DNA of 7,222 nucleotides from Akkermansiaceae bacterium (GCA_025457805.1 JALOTR010000345.1:1-7222); one strand, 5' to 3'; shown: positions 1-6,182, counted from the first letter of the stretch. The notes: generated from the letters alone by a model not told the origin. Made by a program: numbers and translations.

Positions 1-89
1 AATGCCGATGTGGGGTCGTTCCGGCTCTCATCGGCTTTCGCATTCGCTACACTTTCGCCGGACCGCTCGGAGAGACGGTCCCTACCTTT
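1..89 (+). repeat. Hairpin-bearing dispersed repeat, copy 1
   Basis: This 89-bp block is repeated without a mismatch at 163-251. It contains two possible hairpins. The first pairs GCCGATG (4-10) with CATCGGC (29-35) as a perfect 7-bp stem. The second pairs GGACCG (60-65) with CGGTCC (76-81), extended by CTC/GAG around a GGA loop with one bulged base. After the identical core, both copies share the phrase CGCATTCTCATTC (91-103 and 254-266). The copy starts at the window edge, so the full element may extend further left. It looks like a non-coding intergenic repeat; an open frame exists across it but is explained by the repeat. Function unknown. Confidence 0.85.
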
Positions 90-110
90 TCGCATTCTCA
101 TTCACTTCCC

Positions 111-162
111 CCGAAGGCAGGGATGGACCTCCGGGCCGTCCGCGCGAAAGTGGGGAGAATGA
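111..162 (-). repeat. Diverged inverted copy of the hairpin repeat
   Basis: Read on the opposite strand, this segment aligns without gaps to the right half of the 89-bp repeat plus a short tail. Both ends agree best: AAGG.AGGGA at one side and GCGAAAGTG...GAATG at the other. The centre differs but keeps a GGAC...GTCC outer pairing (126-142). It lies between the two direct copies, so the array alternates in orientation. It is probably an older member of the same family, placed head to head with copy 2. Confidence 0.6.
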
Positions 163-251
163 AATGCCGATGTGGGGTCGTTCCGGCTCTCATCGGCTTT
201 CGCATTCGCTACACTTTCGCCGGACCGCTCGGAGAGACGGTCCCTACCTTT
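163..251 (+). repeat. Hairpin-bearing dispersed repeat, copy 2
   Basis: This is identical over 89 bp to positions 1-89, giving a period of 162 bp. The same two hairpins are present, at 166-172/191-197 and 222-243. The perfect identity points to recent duplication or ongoing homogenisation, in contrast to the diverged inverted copy between the two. Confidence 0.85.
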
Positions 252-279
252 AACGCATTCTCATTCGCCGCGCATTCGC

Positions 280-298
280 CCGAAGGTATGGATGAACC
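280..298 (-). repeat. Truncated start of another inverted repeat copy
   Basis: Sixteen of 19 bases match 111-129, the beginning of the inverted copy, and the similarity then stops. The preceding phrase CGCATTCTCATTC (254-266) also matches that before the inverted copy. This looks like a decayed or cut-off fourth member of the array. Between it and the stop codon at 379 I see nothing further, so the gene-free stretch 1-378 holds only this array and about 80 bp of plain AT-rich sequence. Confidence 0.4.
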
Positions 299-378
299 AG
301 TTATCATGCTAAAATCATGACTTTTACCCCAAATACAACAGGACTCATTGAAGATTTACTTCAGAATTTATCCTACGG

Positions 379-951
379 CTACTCGTGAAGTCTTTCCGCC
401 TCTCGTTTTTTCTCTCTCCTCTCGAAGAATGGTCTTTTAATCTCACCTTTTGCCTCCTCATACTGCTCAAGAAAACCATCAATCGTTGCATGCATTTTTT
501 CAATCGCCTCATACTTACGTAAATCACTTGGATCTCCTGCTATCATCAACCACTTAGCACTTTCCACATCTTTTACAAGGATGGCGCGGTTAATCTTTGG
601 AAATCCGCTCAAAGGATCGACCTCGACGGCCAAACAAAGAGCCACCCCCTCGTCTTCCCAATGCCTATCTAAAACCTCTAAGTTCTTGAACTTCCCAGTT
701 CCCACAGCCTTGCGAAAGTCAGCCACAAGTTTACCACCGGTATCCGGATCCTCGGCTTCACATATGTGTTTTTTCAACTCATTAAGTGTCTCCTCCTTGC
801 CGTTTTCGACATACGTCGTAATCAAAGTGACGATATGCTTGAATGCAACAAGGGACTCGCTACTGTTCTTTTTGGGCTCAGCCCCCAAACTTTGGGGCCC
901 AAGAAAGACAAATGGAAATAGAATGAGGGCAATAGATTGAATAATTTTCAT
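379..951 (-). CDS. Small exported protein of unknown function
   Basis: The product is 190 residues from the ATG at 951, or 192 from an ATG two codons upstream at 957. It opens with a clear Sec signal peptide: MKII, a hydrophobic stretch (IALILFPFVFLG), then QSLGA followed by EPKK, which suggests cleavage after the Ala. The mature part is charged and probably mostly helical. It has two Cys (in ICEAED and ALCLAV) and a strongly basic/acidic C-terminus with FERREKKREAERLHE. I recognise no domain. The ATG at 957 directly follows the TAA of the upstream gene (TAAATG), so the two genes are likely co-transcribed and perhaps translationally coupled. Sampled 60-base stretches are about 40% GC, well below the genes to the right. 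That and the neighbour suggest an acquired cassette. Export to the periplasm is well supported; function is unknown. Confidence 0.75.
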   Translation of the reverse strand: MKIIQSIALILFPFVFLGPQSLGAEPKKNSSESLVAFKHIVTLITTYVENGKEETLNELKKHICEAEDPDTGGKLVADFRKAVGTGKFKNLEVLDRHWEDEGVALCLAVEVDPLSGFPKINRAILVKDVESAKWLMIAGDPSDLRKYEAIEKMHATIDGFLEQYEEAKGEIKRPFFERREKKREAERLHE

Positions 952-957
952 GAACAT

Positions 958-1593
958 TTAAATTTGAGATCTTATGAAACCCGTTTCATACAAATTAAGA
1001 CCTTTAAAATTCTTCTTCCGTAATTCTTCCGCAACCTCCTCAAGGCAGTAAATACGGAGTGGATTGAGTTTCTTTACCCCGAAAAAATCTGACTCAGGAA
1101 TCTCCGTTGGGACAATCTGACCGACATAATCATTAGGATTTGCCATTCTCCCGCCTATAATAACAGCCCCACTTTGCGGACATAAAACTGTATTGGGACC
1201 GCAGTACTCAAACTCGTCAATCAAACACTTTGTCAGTGGTGTCATCACCCACCAAGTCCCCTCGGAACCATCAGCAGCTGGAATCGAAGATGGCTTCCCG
1301 GCTGGAACCGCCAAAGCTGGAAAGAATTGGACACCCGAGTAGTTCTGGCTCACGATAAACTCCTTGAATTTCTCGCTCACGATTGGATAGGAACCGATCG
1401 GATTAATGATATCAAGCCTTTTCTTGTAATCTGATTGCCATTGAAAAATCACCTGATCCGGCTGCCTATAAAATTCCCTATTGGTATTCAACAGAGGGAC
1501 AAACATCGAGACTAACTTTTCATCTCTTAGATTGGCCCACCCCTGCCGAGCGTGCGAATAGCCGACAAGATACACCTTCGATTCTGTTTTCAT
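958..1593 (-). CDS. Hypothetical protein, tentative DUF1629/Imm11-like immunity protein
   Basis: The product is 211 residues, with no signal peptide or membrane segment, so it is probably cytoplasmic. The arrangement recalls the DUF1629 (Imm11) family found as immunity proteins of polymorphic toxins. Residues 69-91 carry IVSEKFKEFIVSQNYSGVQF, followed by a Trp-rich strand (TWWVMTPLTKCLIDEFEY, 113-130). A C-terminal segment, LEEVAEELRKKNFKGLNLYE (184-203), has the 'X-helix-GLxF' pattern. This assignment is by eye and uncertain. No toxin gene is present: upstream lie a short intergenic stretch and then the RAYT unit. The next gene starts right after this stop codon. The start ATG at 1593 has no clear Shine-Dalgarno. 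Base composition is AT-richer than the urease genes. A family unrelated to immunity proteins remains possible. Confidence 0.6.
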   Translation of the reverse strand: MKTESKVYLVGYSHARQGWANLRDEKLVSMFVPLLNTNREFYRQPDQVIFQWQSDYKKRLDIINPIGSYPIVSEKFKEFIVSQNYSGVQFFPALAVPAGKPSSIPAADGSEGTWWVMTPLTKCLIDEFEYCGPNTVLCPQSGAVIIGGRMANPNDYVGQIVPTEIPESDFFGVKKLNPLRIYCLEEVAEELRKKNFKGLNLYETGFIRSQI

Positions 1594-1666
1594 TAGTGTC
1601 AGTTACTTGTGTTGGTGAAATTACACCGAAGCCGCAAATGCCCCGCCGGCGAATTTCCAGAAACCG

Positions 1667-1725
1667 GGAGCGCGGAATTCATTCCGCAGCCCTTTCTTCT
1701 GCCTGCGGAATGAATTCCGCGCTCC
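1667..1725. repeat. Inverted pair of REP palindromes (left of RAYT)
   Basis: Two 21-nt units face each other across a 17-nt spacer, at 1667-1687 and 1705-1725. Each is the head GGAG, one C, then the perfect hairpin GCGGAATTCATTCCGC (7-bp stem, 2-nt loop). Read in the same orientation the two are identical. The pair as a whole can also fold into one long stem. A GGAG/GTAG-type tetranucleotide at the foot of a hairpin is the known signature of REP elements mobilised by RAYTs. The stop codon of the transposase frame falls inside the left unit. Confidence 0.9.
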
Positions 1726-2338
1726 AGTTTTGCCCCGCGCTGGAATAGAACCAATCTTCCGGCTTGTCACAAAGCCCTGCCTTCACCGGATTCTTGCGAA
1801 TGTATGCCCTTGCGTTCTCCAAATGATCCATATCCCGGATCAAGCGGTCATGGTAATCACACATCCATAGAGACCCATTCTTTCCCAGAAGCCGGTTGAT
1901 CGCCACGGCACTGGAAGCCTTCCAACGTTTCACAATGTCCCCGAGCGGGGTATCATTGAGTAAACGGACCAACACATGCACATGATTGGGCATTATTACC
2001 CAATCGATCAGTTTGTATTCGGCACCATGACCCTGCAGAATCGCTGCTTGAACGATCTCCGCACAATCAGCACGGGCAAGGACGCATTGTCCTTTTCCAG
2101 CATCCTCGAAACGAGCGATCCGTTTGTGGATTTCCATCTGCGCTGCAAGTGACACTTTGGAATCCGCGCTCTTCAAATCTGCATTTAACTCCTTCCGCCA
2201 TTCATGGATCACATCGGCGGGCAAAGAATCGCCCAAGCGAAAGGTAATCGCCTGCACCGACCCCGCAAAGTCCCAATGCGGAAGATATCCCCGGCTATGG
2301 ATTCCCTTATGCATGCCAAATTGGAGCGCGGAATTCAT
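1679..2338 (-). CDS. REP-associated tyrosine transposase (IS200-like, Y1 HUH family)
   Basis: The product is up to 219 residues. RAYTs are HUH single-strand nucleases that cut and join at REP hairpins and are thought to spread them through the genome. The family signature starts at residues 16-40 (RGYLPHWDFAG...ITFRLGDSLP). The metal-binding HUH motif is MPNHVHVLV (116-124, His119 and His121). The C-terminal part has DYHDRLIRDMDHLENARAYI followed by RKNPVKAGL, with Tyr179 the likely nucleophile, and ends with the usual DWFYSSA. All catalytic positions I can check are intact. The ATG at 2338 and the stop at 1679 both lie inside REP hairpin loops, so the first 8 and last dozen or so residues are encoded by palindrome sequence. 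Family similarity begins near residue 14, so the ATG at 2314 (MHKGIHSRGYLPH) is an equally good or better start. No clear Shine-Dalgarno decides it. Confidence 0.9.
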   Translation of the reverse strand: MNSALQFGMHKGIHSRGYLPHWDFAGSVQAITFRLGDSLPADVIHEWRKELNADLKSADSKVSLAAQMEIHKRIARFEDAGKGQCVLARADCAEIVQAAILQGHGAEYKLIDWVIMPNHVHVLVRLLNDTPLGDIVKRWKASSAVAINRLLGKNGSLWMCDYHDRLIRDMDHLENARAYIRKNPVKAGLCDKPEDWFYSSAGQNWSAEFIPQAEERAAE

Positions 2339-2386
2339 TCCGCCGCAATCTCTTTGTTTTCAGCTGCGGAATAAATTCCGCGCTCC
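2323..2386. repeat. Inverted pair of REP palindromes (right of RAYT)
   Basis: Two 21-nt units at 2323-2343 and 2366-2386 face each other across a 22-nt spacer. The left unit is identical to both units at 1667-1725. The right unit differs by a single base in the hairpin loop, leaving the 7-bp stem intact. Because the pair directly follows the ureG stop codon, the structured RNA could also end or protect the urease transcript. There is no U-run, so this is not a classical terminator. Confidence 0.88.
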
Positions 2387-2388
2387 AG

Positions 2389-2920
2389 TTAGACAAACAA
2401 ATATTCATGTTTGAGCCAGGCCAGCAGATCATCCTTTCCCCTCTCCGACTTCAAATCCGCGAACAAAAATGGCCGGGCTCCGCGTTGGATCTTCGCGTCC
2501 CTTGCCATGACTCCCAGGTCAGCGCCGACGTAGGGGGCGAGTTCGGTTTTGTTGATGAGTAGGAGATCACTCGTGCGGATGGCAGGACCTCCCTTGCGCG
2601 GGATCTTATCGCCTTCCGCCACATCAATGACATAGATATAGGCATCCACCAACTCGGGTGAAAAGGTCGCAGATAGATTGTCGCCGCCGCTTTCGATGAG
2701 GATCAGCTTGAGGTCCGGATGGCTGTTTTCCAGATCCGTGACAGCAGCCATGTTCATGCTGGTATCATCGCGGATGGCGGTGTGCGGGGGCCAATGATAT
2801 CTCATCCTTGAGCCATTGGCAGAGGCGGAGCACGCACATGGTTTTCCCGGAACCCACCGGGCCACCGATGCCGAGGCGGAAGGGACGTTTGGATGAATCA
2901 GGAGATGAAGAGTCGGGCAT
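2389..2920 (-). pseudogene. ureG: Urease accessory GTPase UreG, broken by internal deletion and frameshift
   Basis: UreG is the SIMIBI-class GTPase that delivers nickel to urease with UreE, UreF and UreD/H. The N-terminal frame (start ATG 2920, overlapping ureF by 23 bp; ATG 2932 also possible) has the P-loop GGPVGSGKT and runs to LKDEISLA. The C-terminal frame resumes at [16 protein letters not shown] and continues through [32 protein letters not shown] and [11 protein letters not shown] to a normal UreG end. Family members have about 33 residues between these points: the VVTNDIYTKED switch I region and the GVETGG strand ending at the Cys of the Cys-Pro-His nickel motif. Those are missing, and the join in the C-run at 2786-2790 puts the halves in different frames. 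It fits a loss of about 101 bp (33 codons plus two bases of the Cys codon). The first frame stops at 2765. The G4 motif reads NKTE rather than the usual NKxD. A functional product is very unlikely. An assembly error is the main alternative. Confidence 0.88.
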
Positions 2921-3569
2921 GGGCGCGGGCATGGCGGAGTGAGGCGATTTCGAGGTGGGGATTGAACCAGCCATCCGGCTGGCGGACGAGTGCGGAATCG
3001 AGTTGCTGGCCGAGTTTGGTCAGGATGCGGCGGAGGATGTGCTGGCAGGCGGTTTGGCCGATGCGGATGAGTTTCATCGATGCGGCGGTGAGTCCAGCCA
3101 GCGATTGGAAGGCAAAGGCCCGCCCGGCGTGGGCGATGGGCAATGAGGATAACTCCATGGCGGAAACCACCAGATGATGACCGCGCGGGCGGACCGAATG
3201 AAAGGAAGCGATGAGCGGCGAGGGATCAAGCGAGGCAAGCAGTTCCAAGCGCTGCGAACCAATCCGCCGCGAGGCATCGCGGATCTCAGCAGGAATGCGC
3301 CATGCATCGAGCTCCGCATCCATTTCCAACAAGGCGGTTTCATCCGCCGCAAGCGCTGCGGCATGGGCGCGGGCGAAGAACGGGATTTCAAAGGTGAGTA
3401 GGGCGGGCAGCACTTGGTTTTCCAGAAATTTCTCCAAGTCTGCCGCAGTTTTGACAATCCCCGCCTCGGTCAATTCCTCAAGGCCGAACGAATGCGCATA
3501 GGCCCCGGAGGGATAGGCACTGTCATTGGACTGGAGCAGCCACAGCAATGGATCGGGACTCATGGGCAT
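2898..3569 (-). CDS. ureF: Urease accessory protein UreF
   Basis: The product is 223 residues, the usual UreF length. UreF is an all-helical cytoplasmic protein that bridges UreD/UreH on apo-urease to UreG and acts as a fidelity factor in nickel insertion. Family landmarks are present in order: [25 protein letters not shown] N-terminus (11-31), [17 protein letters not shown] (95-111), [12 protein letters not shown] (168-179), and the C-terminal [20 protein letters not shown] (202-221), which matches the conserved PxxEIxSxxHexxxSRLFxS end. The family Ser before RLF is an Ala here and the final Arg an Ile, which is mild drift. The gene begins 10 bp after the ureE stop and overlaps the start of ureG, as in a tight operon. 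The ATG at 3569 is preferred; a second ATG lies two codons on. The gene looks intact, but its partner ureG is broken. Confidence 0.92.
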   Translation of the reverse strand: MPMSPDPLLWLLQSNDSAYPSGAYAHSFGLEELTEAGIVKTAADLEKFLENQVLPALLTFEIPFFARAHAAALAADETALLEMDAELDAWRIPAEIRDASRRIGSQRLELLASLDPSPLIASFHSVRPRGHHLVVSAMELSSLPIAHAGRAFAFQSLAGLTAASMKLIRIGQTACQHILRRILTKLGQQLDSALVRQPDGWFNPHLEIASLRHARAHARLFIS

Positions 3570-3579
3570 GGATCTTGGA

Positions 3580-4011
3580 TCAAGGCTGGTGCGCCATCAC
3601 TTTCATGGGCGTGAAAAGCAGTTCCGGTTCGCTGAAACTCCAGCCCTCGCGTTTGAGAAGTTGGGTCATGGCATCATCGTGGAGCACCAACAAGGCATCT
3701 TCAAGGATCTGCGCGGGGAGGTGTAGGTTTCCGGTCTTCCATGCCACGAGCGCGGCGTGCGCGGGGTTTTCAAATGGGATGCGATAGACGATCTCCGGAA
3801 GCTGCCGGACGACATAGTCGAATCCATCCCGATGCAGGACCACACAGCCATCGAGCAGGCGGCTATCGAGGTCGAATCCCAGCTCGATGCCATCCGGCGC
3901 GGTGGCCCGCCAACGGCGCTTGAGGAAAGTCCGGCGTTCGACCTCGAGGACCACTTGGCGATCCGGCGGAAGCGCGGACGATTCCGCGAGCAGGCGTTGG
4001 ATGAGATGCAT
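3580..4011 (-). CDS. ureE: Urease accessory protein UreE (nickel metallochaperone)
   Basis: The product is 143 residues from the ATG at 4011. UreE is a cytoplasmic dimer that carries nickel to the UreG/UreF/UreD complex. The N-terminal beta domain is visible as DRQVVLEVERRTFLKRRWRATAPDG followed by IELGFDLDSRLLDGCVVLHRDG (17-63). The C-terminal metal-binding domain has the WKTGNLHLPAQ segment (91-101), equivalent to the family GNxH motif, with His97 as the expected nickel ligand. It continues with LEDALLVLHDDAMTQLL (103-119). There is no His-rich C-terminal tail; it ends VMAHQP, which is common outside Klebsiella-type proteins. The frame stays open up to an ATG at 4080, adding a segment with IHPHPMH. 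I chose 4011 because MHLIQRLLAE matches the usual UreE beginning. Neither start has a good Shine-Dalgarno. It is the first gene of the minus-strand ureE-ureF-ureG run. Confidence 0.88.
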   Translation of the reverse strand: MHLIQRLLAESSALPPDRQVVLEVERRTFLKRRWRATAPDGIELGFDLDSRLLDGCVVLHRDGFDYVVRQLPEIVYRIPFENPAHAALVAWKTGNLHLPAQILEDALLVLHDDAMTQLLKREGWSFSEPELLFTPMKVMAHQP

Positions 4012-4147
4012 TGGATGGGGATGGATGGGATCCGCGCCATGATTTCCGCCAAATGAGCAGATGTCATGCCGAAAGAACACGCCGGCAGCCCGGCACGCGG
4101 CATCCTTGGCTTGAAATGATGCCCATGCAAGTCAGCTTGGGCGCACC
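4012..4147. promoter_or_regulatory. Divergent intergenic region between ureE and pcp
   Basis: ureE and pcp point away from each other across 136 bp, so promoters for both must lie here or overlap the gene ends. I see no convincing -35/-10 pair on either strand. One small perfect inverted repeat is present, GCCGG CAGC CCGGC at 4081-4094, of unknown meaning. If ureE starts at the upstream ATG (4080), the gap shrinks to 67 bp. Confidence 0.3.
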
Positions 4148-4738
4148 GTGAAAATCCTCGTCACCGCCTTCGGCCCCTTCGATGGCCGGTCCCAAAACGC
4201 ATCGTCGCTCGCACTCGCGCGACTCAAGCAATCCCAGCCCCGCATCAATACTCGCATTCTGCCCGTGGATTCGGTGAGCGGCCCGGCCCGCCTGCTCCGG
4301 GCGCTCAACCAAGTGCGACCGGATGCGCTGGTGATGCTGGGAGAAGCGGCGGGCAGCACTGCCATACGCTTGGAAACCACCGCGTGGAACCAACTCGATT
4401 TTTCCATCCCGGACGCCAGCGGCCGCCAACCGCGCGGCGTGCCCATCGATCCAAATGGACCCGATTTCCTCCCTGCCACCCTGCCCTTGGAATCCATGCA
4501 CGCGGAACTCACACTCGCAGGCCATGATGCCATACTTTCCCACGATGCGGGCCGGTATTTATGCAATCAGGTGATGTATCAATCCCTCGCTTGCTTGTCC
4601 AAACAGGAATCATCCTGTGTGGCAGGTTTCATCCATCTTCCATTGGCCAGTGACTATGCCACGGCCCGCGCCGCAGATGCACTTGAAATCGGATTGAAAT
4701 GCATTCTACAACTCATTGCCGGAAAACGATTCAGATAA
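4148..4738 (+). CDS. pcp: Pyroglutamyl peptidase I (pyrrolidone-carboxylate peptidase, family C15)
   Basis: The product is 196 residues, slightly short of the usual 200-220. This cytoplasmic cysteine peptidase removes N-terminal pyroglutamate from peptides. The start is typical: MKILVTAFGPFDG, with the family F-x-PF-x-G phrase. LPVDSV, PDALVMLGEAAG and IRLETTAWN follow. The catalytic triad is complete: Glu76 (RLETTAWN), Cys139 (AGRYLCNQVMY) and His163 (GFIHLPL). The GTG at 4148 is chosen because the canonical N-terminus begins exactly there; no strong Shine-Dalgarno precedes it. The gene diverges from ureE. The protease lipoprotein gene follows 52 bp downstream on the same strand, possibly in one transcript. 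There is no functional link to urease that I can infer. Family assignment is secure. Confidence 0.93.
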   Translation: MKILVTAFGPFDGRSQNASSLALARLKQSQPRINTRILPVDSVSGPARLLRALNQVRPDALVMLGEAAGSTAIRLETTAWNQLDFSIPDASGRQPRGVPIDPNGPDFLPATLPLESMHAELTLAGHDAILSHDAGRYLCNQVMYQSLACLSKQESSCVAGFIHLPLASDYATARAADALEIGLKCILQLIAGKRFR

Positions 4739-4790
4739 CATCCGGTTTTTATGCTTGATATGCATTGATGGGATTGGGTTTGCTTTTCCT

Positions 4791-6182
4791 GTGATCAACT
4801 CCACCCGGCCTCCGCTCTTGCTCGGCATCATTGCATGTTCCCTTGCATCCACTTCCTGCAAGGATGAAGTCGCCGAAGCGCGCATCAAGGTTCTTGAAGA
4901 AACCATCAGCCAGTTGGAAAGCGCCAATCGGGTATTGGAAGACGATCTTGCGAAAAACCGCAAGGAAGAGGGCTCTCTGGGACCGGATGCGGTGCAATTG
5001 CTCAAGGAACGCGTGACGTCATTGGAAGAGGAAGTCAAACGCCTGGGTCCTTATGAAGTGAAGGCAAAGGATGCCGCGGAAGAACTTGAAATGACGAAGA
5101 TGCGCCTTGCATCCGCCACGCTGGTTCCCGCTCTGAGAAACAAGGATGCCGCAGCCGCCGCGGACATGCGCAACGCCGTCGAGGACAAATCCGGCGGGGT
5201 GGCCACGGCGGTTTCCAATTCCGTGCTCATCATCGAGGGTGACAAGTCCGTCGGCACCGGATTCATGGCCAAGGTGGATGACAAAATCTACTTTTACACC
5301 GCCGCACATGTATTGTCCGGAAACAGCAAGCTGACGGTAAAAAACGCCTCCGGAAAACAATTCACCAAATTCGGCAACTTCGAATATGCCGAAGGAGCGG
5401 ACATGGTCCGCATGGCGGTGACGGAACCGGTGGAGGAATATCTTGAAATCGTTCCCAGCGGTGTGGATTTCCAAATCCAGACAGAGATCGCAGCGCTCGG
5501 CAATGGGGGCGGCACCGGCGTGGTGGCCATGGAAAAAGGCCGCATCATGGGCACCAGCGGAGACTCGGTGGAAGTCGATGCCGGCATCATCAAAGGCAAC
5601 AGCGGCGGCCCGATCGTGCATCTGGAATCGGGCAAAGTGGTAGGCCTCGTCACCCATCTCACCGCGGAGCAAAAAGATATCTGGTCCGAAGGCACCCGCC
5701 AGGCGGAAGTCCGGCGCTTTGCCTGCCGCATGAACAAGCAGTGGGAATGGAAGACCGTGCGCATCGGGGGCTTCCTTAATGAAGCCAAAGCCCTCAACGA
5801 GTATGATGAACTCACCCGCCTCTGTTATGCCATCGCCGCGCTCGAACCGCTGACCACTGGCATGAGGCTCGATGTCAACGTGGGCAATGGCACGGAGACC
5901 GCAGTGGCCATCTTCGATCGCAACAAGGACAAACCGCTGGTCAAGGCGATCGTCAAAATGAACAGCGAACTCGCCGCCCGCAGACTGATGCTCAGCGAGT
6001 CGGACTTGAAGAAACGCTTCCGCAGCATTCTCGGAGAAACCATTTCAATGGCGCAACGCAACAATGCAGGTTTCAAGGCAGAGGAAATGTCATGGTTCCA
6101 CCGTTCACGCGCCACCTCATCGGTGGAGGCACGCAAGGATGCGCTGAAGTTGTTGGATGACGATCTAGCGAATCTCAAATAG
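4791..6182 (+). CDS. Lipoprotein with coiled coil and trypsin-like serine protease domain
   Basis: The product is 463 residues from the GTG at 4791. It begins with a lipoprotein signal: an Arg, then PPLLLGIIACSLASTSC with Cys23 as the likely lipidated residue. A long charged coiled coil follows (about 25-110; EARIKVLEETISQLESANRV, LKERVTSLEEEVKRL). The chymotrypsin-fold domain spans roughly 140-290, with a complete triad: His173 in TAAHVLSG, Asp204 in EGADMVRMAV, Ser271 in IKGNSGGPIV. The oxyanion Gly is in place. A C-terminal region of about 170 residues (RRFACRMNKQWEWKTVRIGG, then mostly helical) matches nothing I can name. No PDZ domain is seen, so this is not a classical DegP/HtrA. The frame extends upstream to a TTG at 4716 inside pcp, but that would bury the signal peptide, and no in-frame ATG exists. 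The protein is probably anchored at the periplasmic face of the envelope. Its substrate is unknown. Confidence 0.85.
   Translation: MINSTRPPLLLGIIACSLASTSCKDEVAEARIKVLEETISQLESANRVLEDDLAKNRKEEGSLGPDAVQLLKERVTSLEEEVKRLGPYEVKAKDAAEELEMTKMRLASATLVPALRNKDAAAAADMRNAVEDKSGGVATAVSNSVLIIEGDKSVGTGFMAKVDDKIYFYTAAHVLSGNSKLTVKNASGKQFTKFGNFEYAEGADMVRMAVTEPVEEYLEIVPSGVDFQIQTEIAALGNGGGTGVVAMEKGRIMGTSGDSVEVDAGIIKGNSGGPIVHLESGKVVGLVTHLTAEQKDIWSEGTRQAEVRRFACRMNKQWEWKTVRIGGFLNEAKALNEYDELTRLCYAIAALEPLTTGMRLDVNVGNGTETAVAIFDRNKDKPLVKAIVKMNSELAARRLMLSESDLKKRFRSILGETISMAQRNNAGFKAEEMSWFHRSRATSSVEARKDALKLLDDDLANLK

Larger units (their letters stand above)
1667..2386 (-). mobile_element. RAYT transposase gene bounded by two REP pairs
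   Basis: A REP-associated tyrosine transposase is enclosed by inverted REP pairs at 1667-1725 and 2323-2386. Both pairs end on their right side in GCGCTCCAGTT. This is the typical organisation of a RAYT with its cognate palindromes. RAYTs are usually single-copy, vertically kept genes rather than active insertion sequences, so the whole block may not move as a unit. It sits three bases beyond the ureG stop codon. Confidence 0.8.

Noticed and set aside
1..298. Possible CRISPR array
   Set aside because: There are only two exact copies, the units are 89 bp long and alternate in orientation with diverged copies, and no cas gene is present.
2..320. Open frames across the left repeats that would encode small Arg-rich proteins
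   Set aside because: The peptide repeats exactly because the DNA repeats. The sequence is dominated by hairpins and has no recognisable protein features.
581..940. Plus-strand frame opposite the exported protein gene
   Set aside because: The minus strand has a clear signal peptide and abuts a co-directional gene. The antisense product has no comparable feature.
1725..2390. CAGTT at the right end of both REP pairs as a target-site duplication of the RAYT unit
   Set aside because: The shared bases continue the similarity between the two palindrome pairs, and HUH transposases of this type do not make target duplications.
2765..2865. Programmed frameshifting joining the two ureG frames
   Set aside because: A shift could join the frames but could not restore the roughly 33 missing residues with switch I and the motif Cys.
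4064..4566. Minus-strand frames opposite pcp
   Set aside because: pcp has a complete catalytic triad on the plus strand. The antisense products are low-complexity and unrecognisable.
5019..5815. Long antisense frames opposite the lipoprotein protease
   Set aside because: They are shadows of the well-supported plus-strand gene and show no domain of their own.
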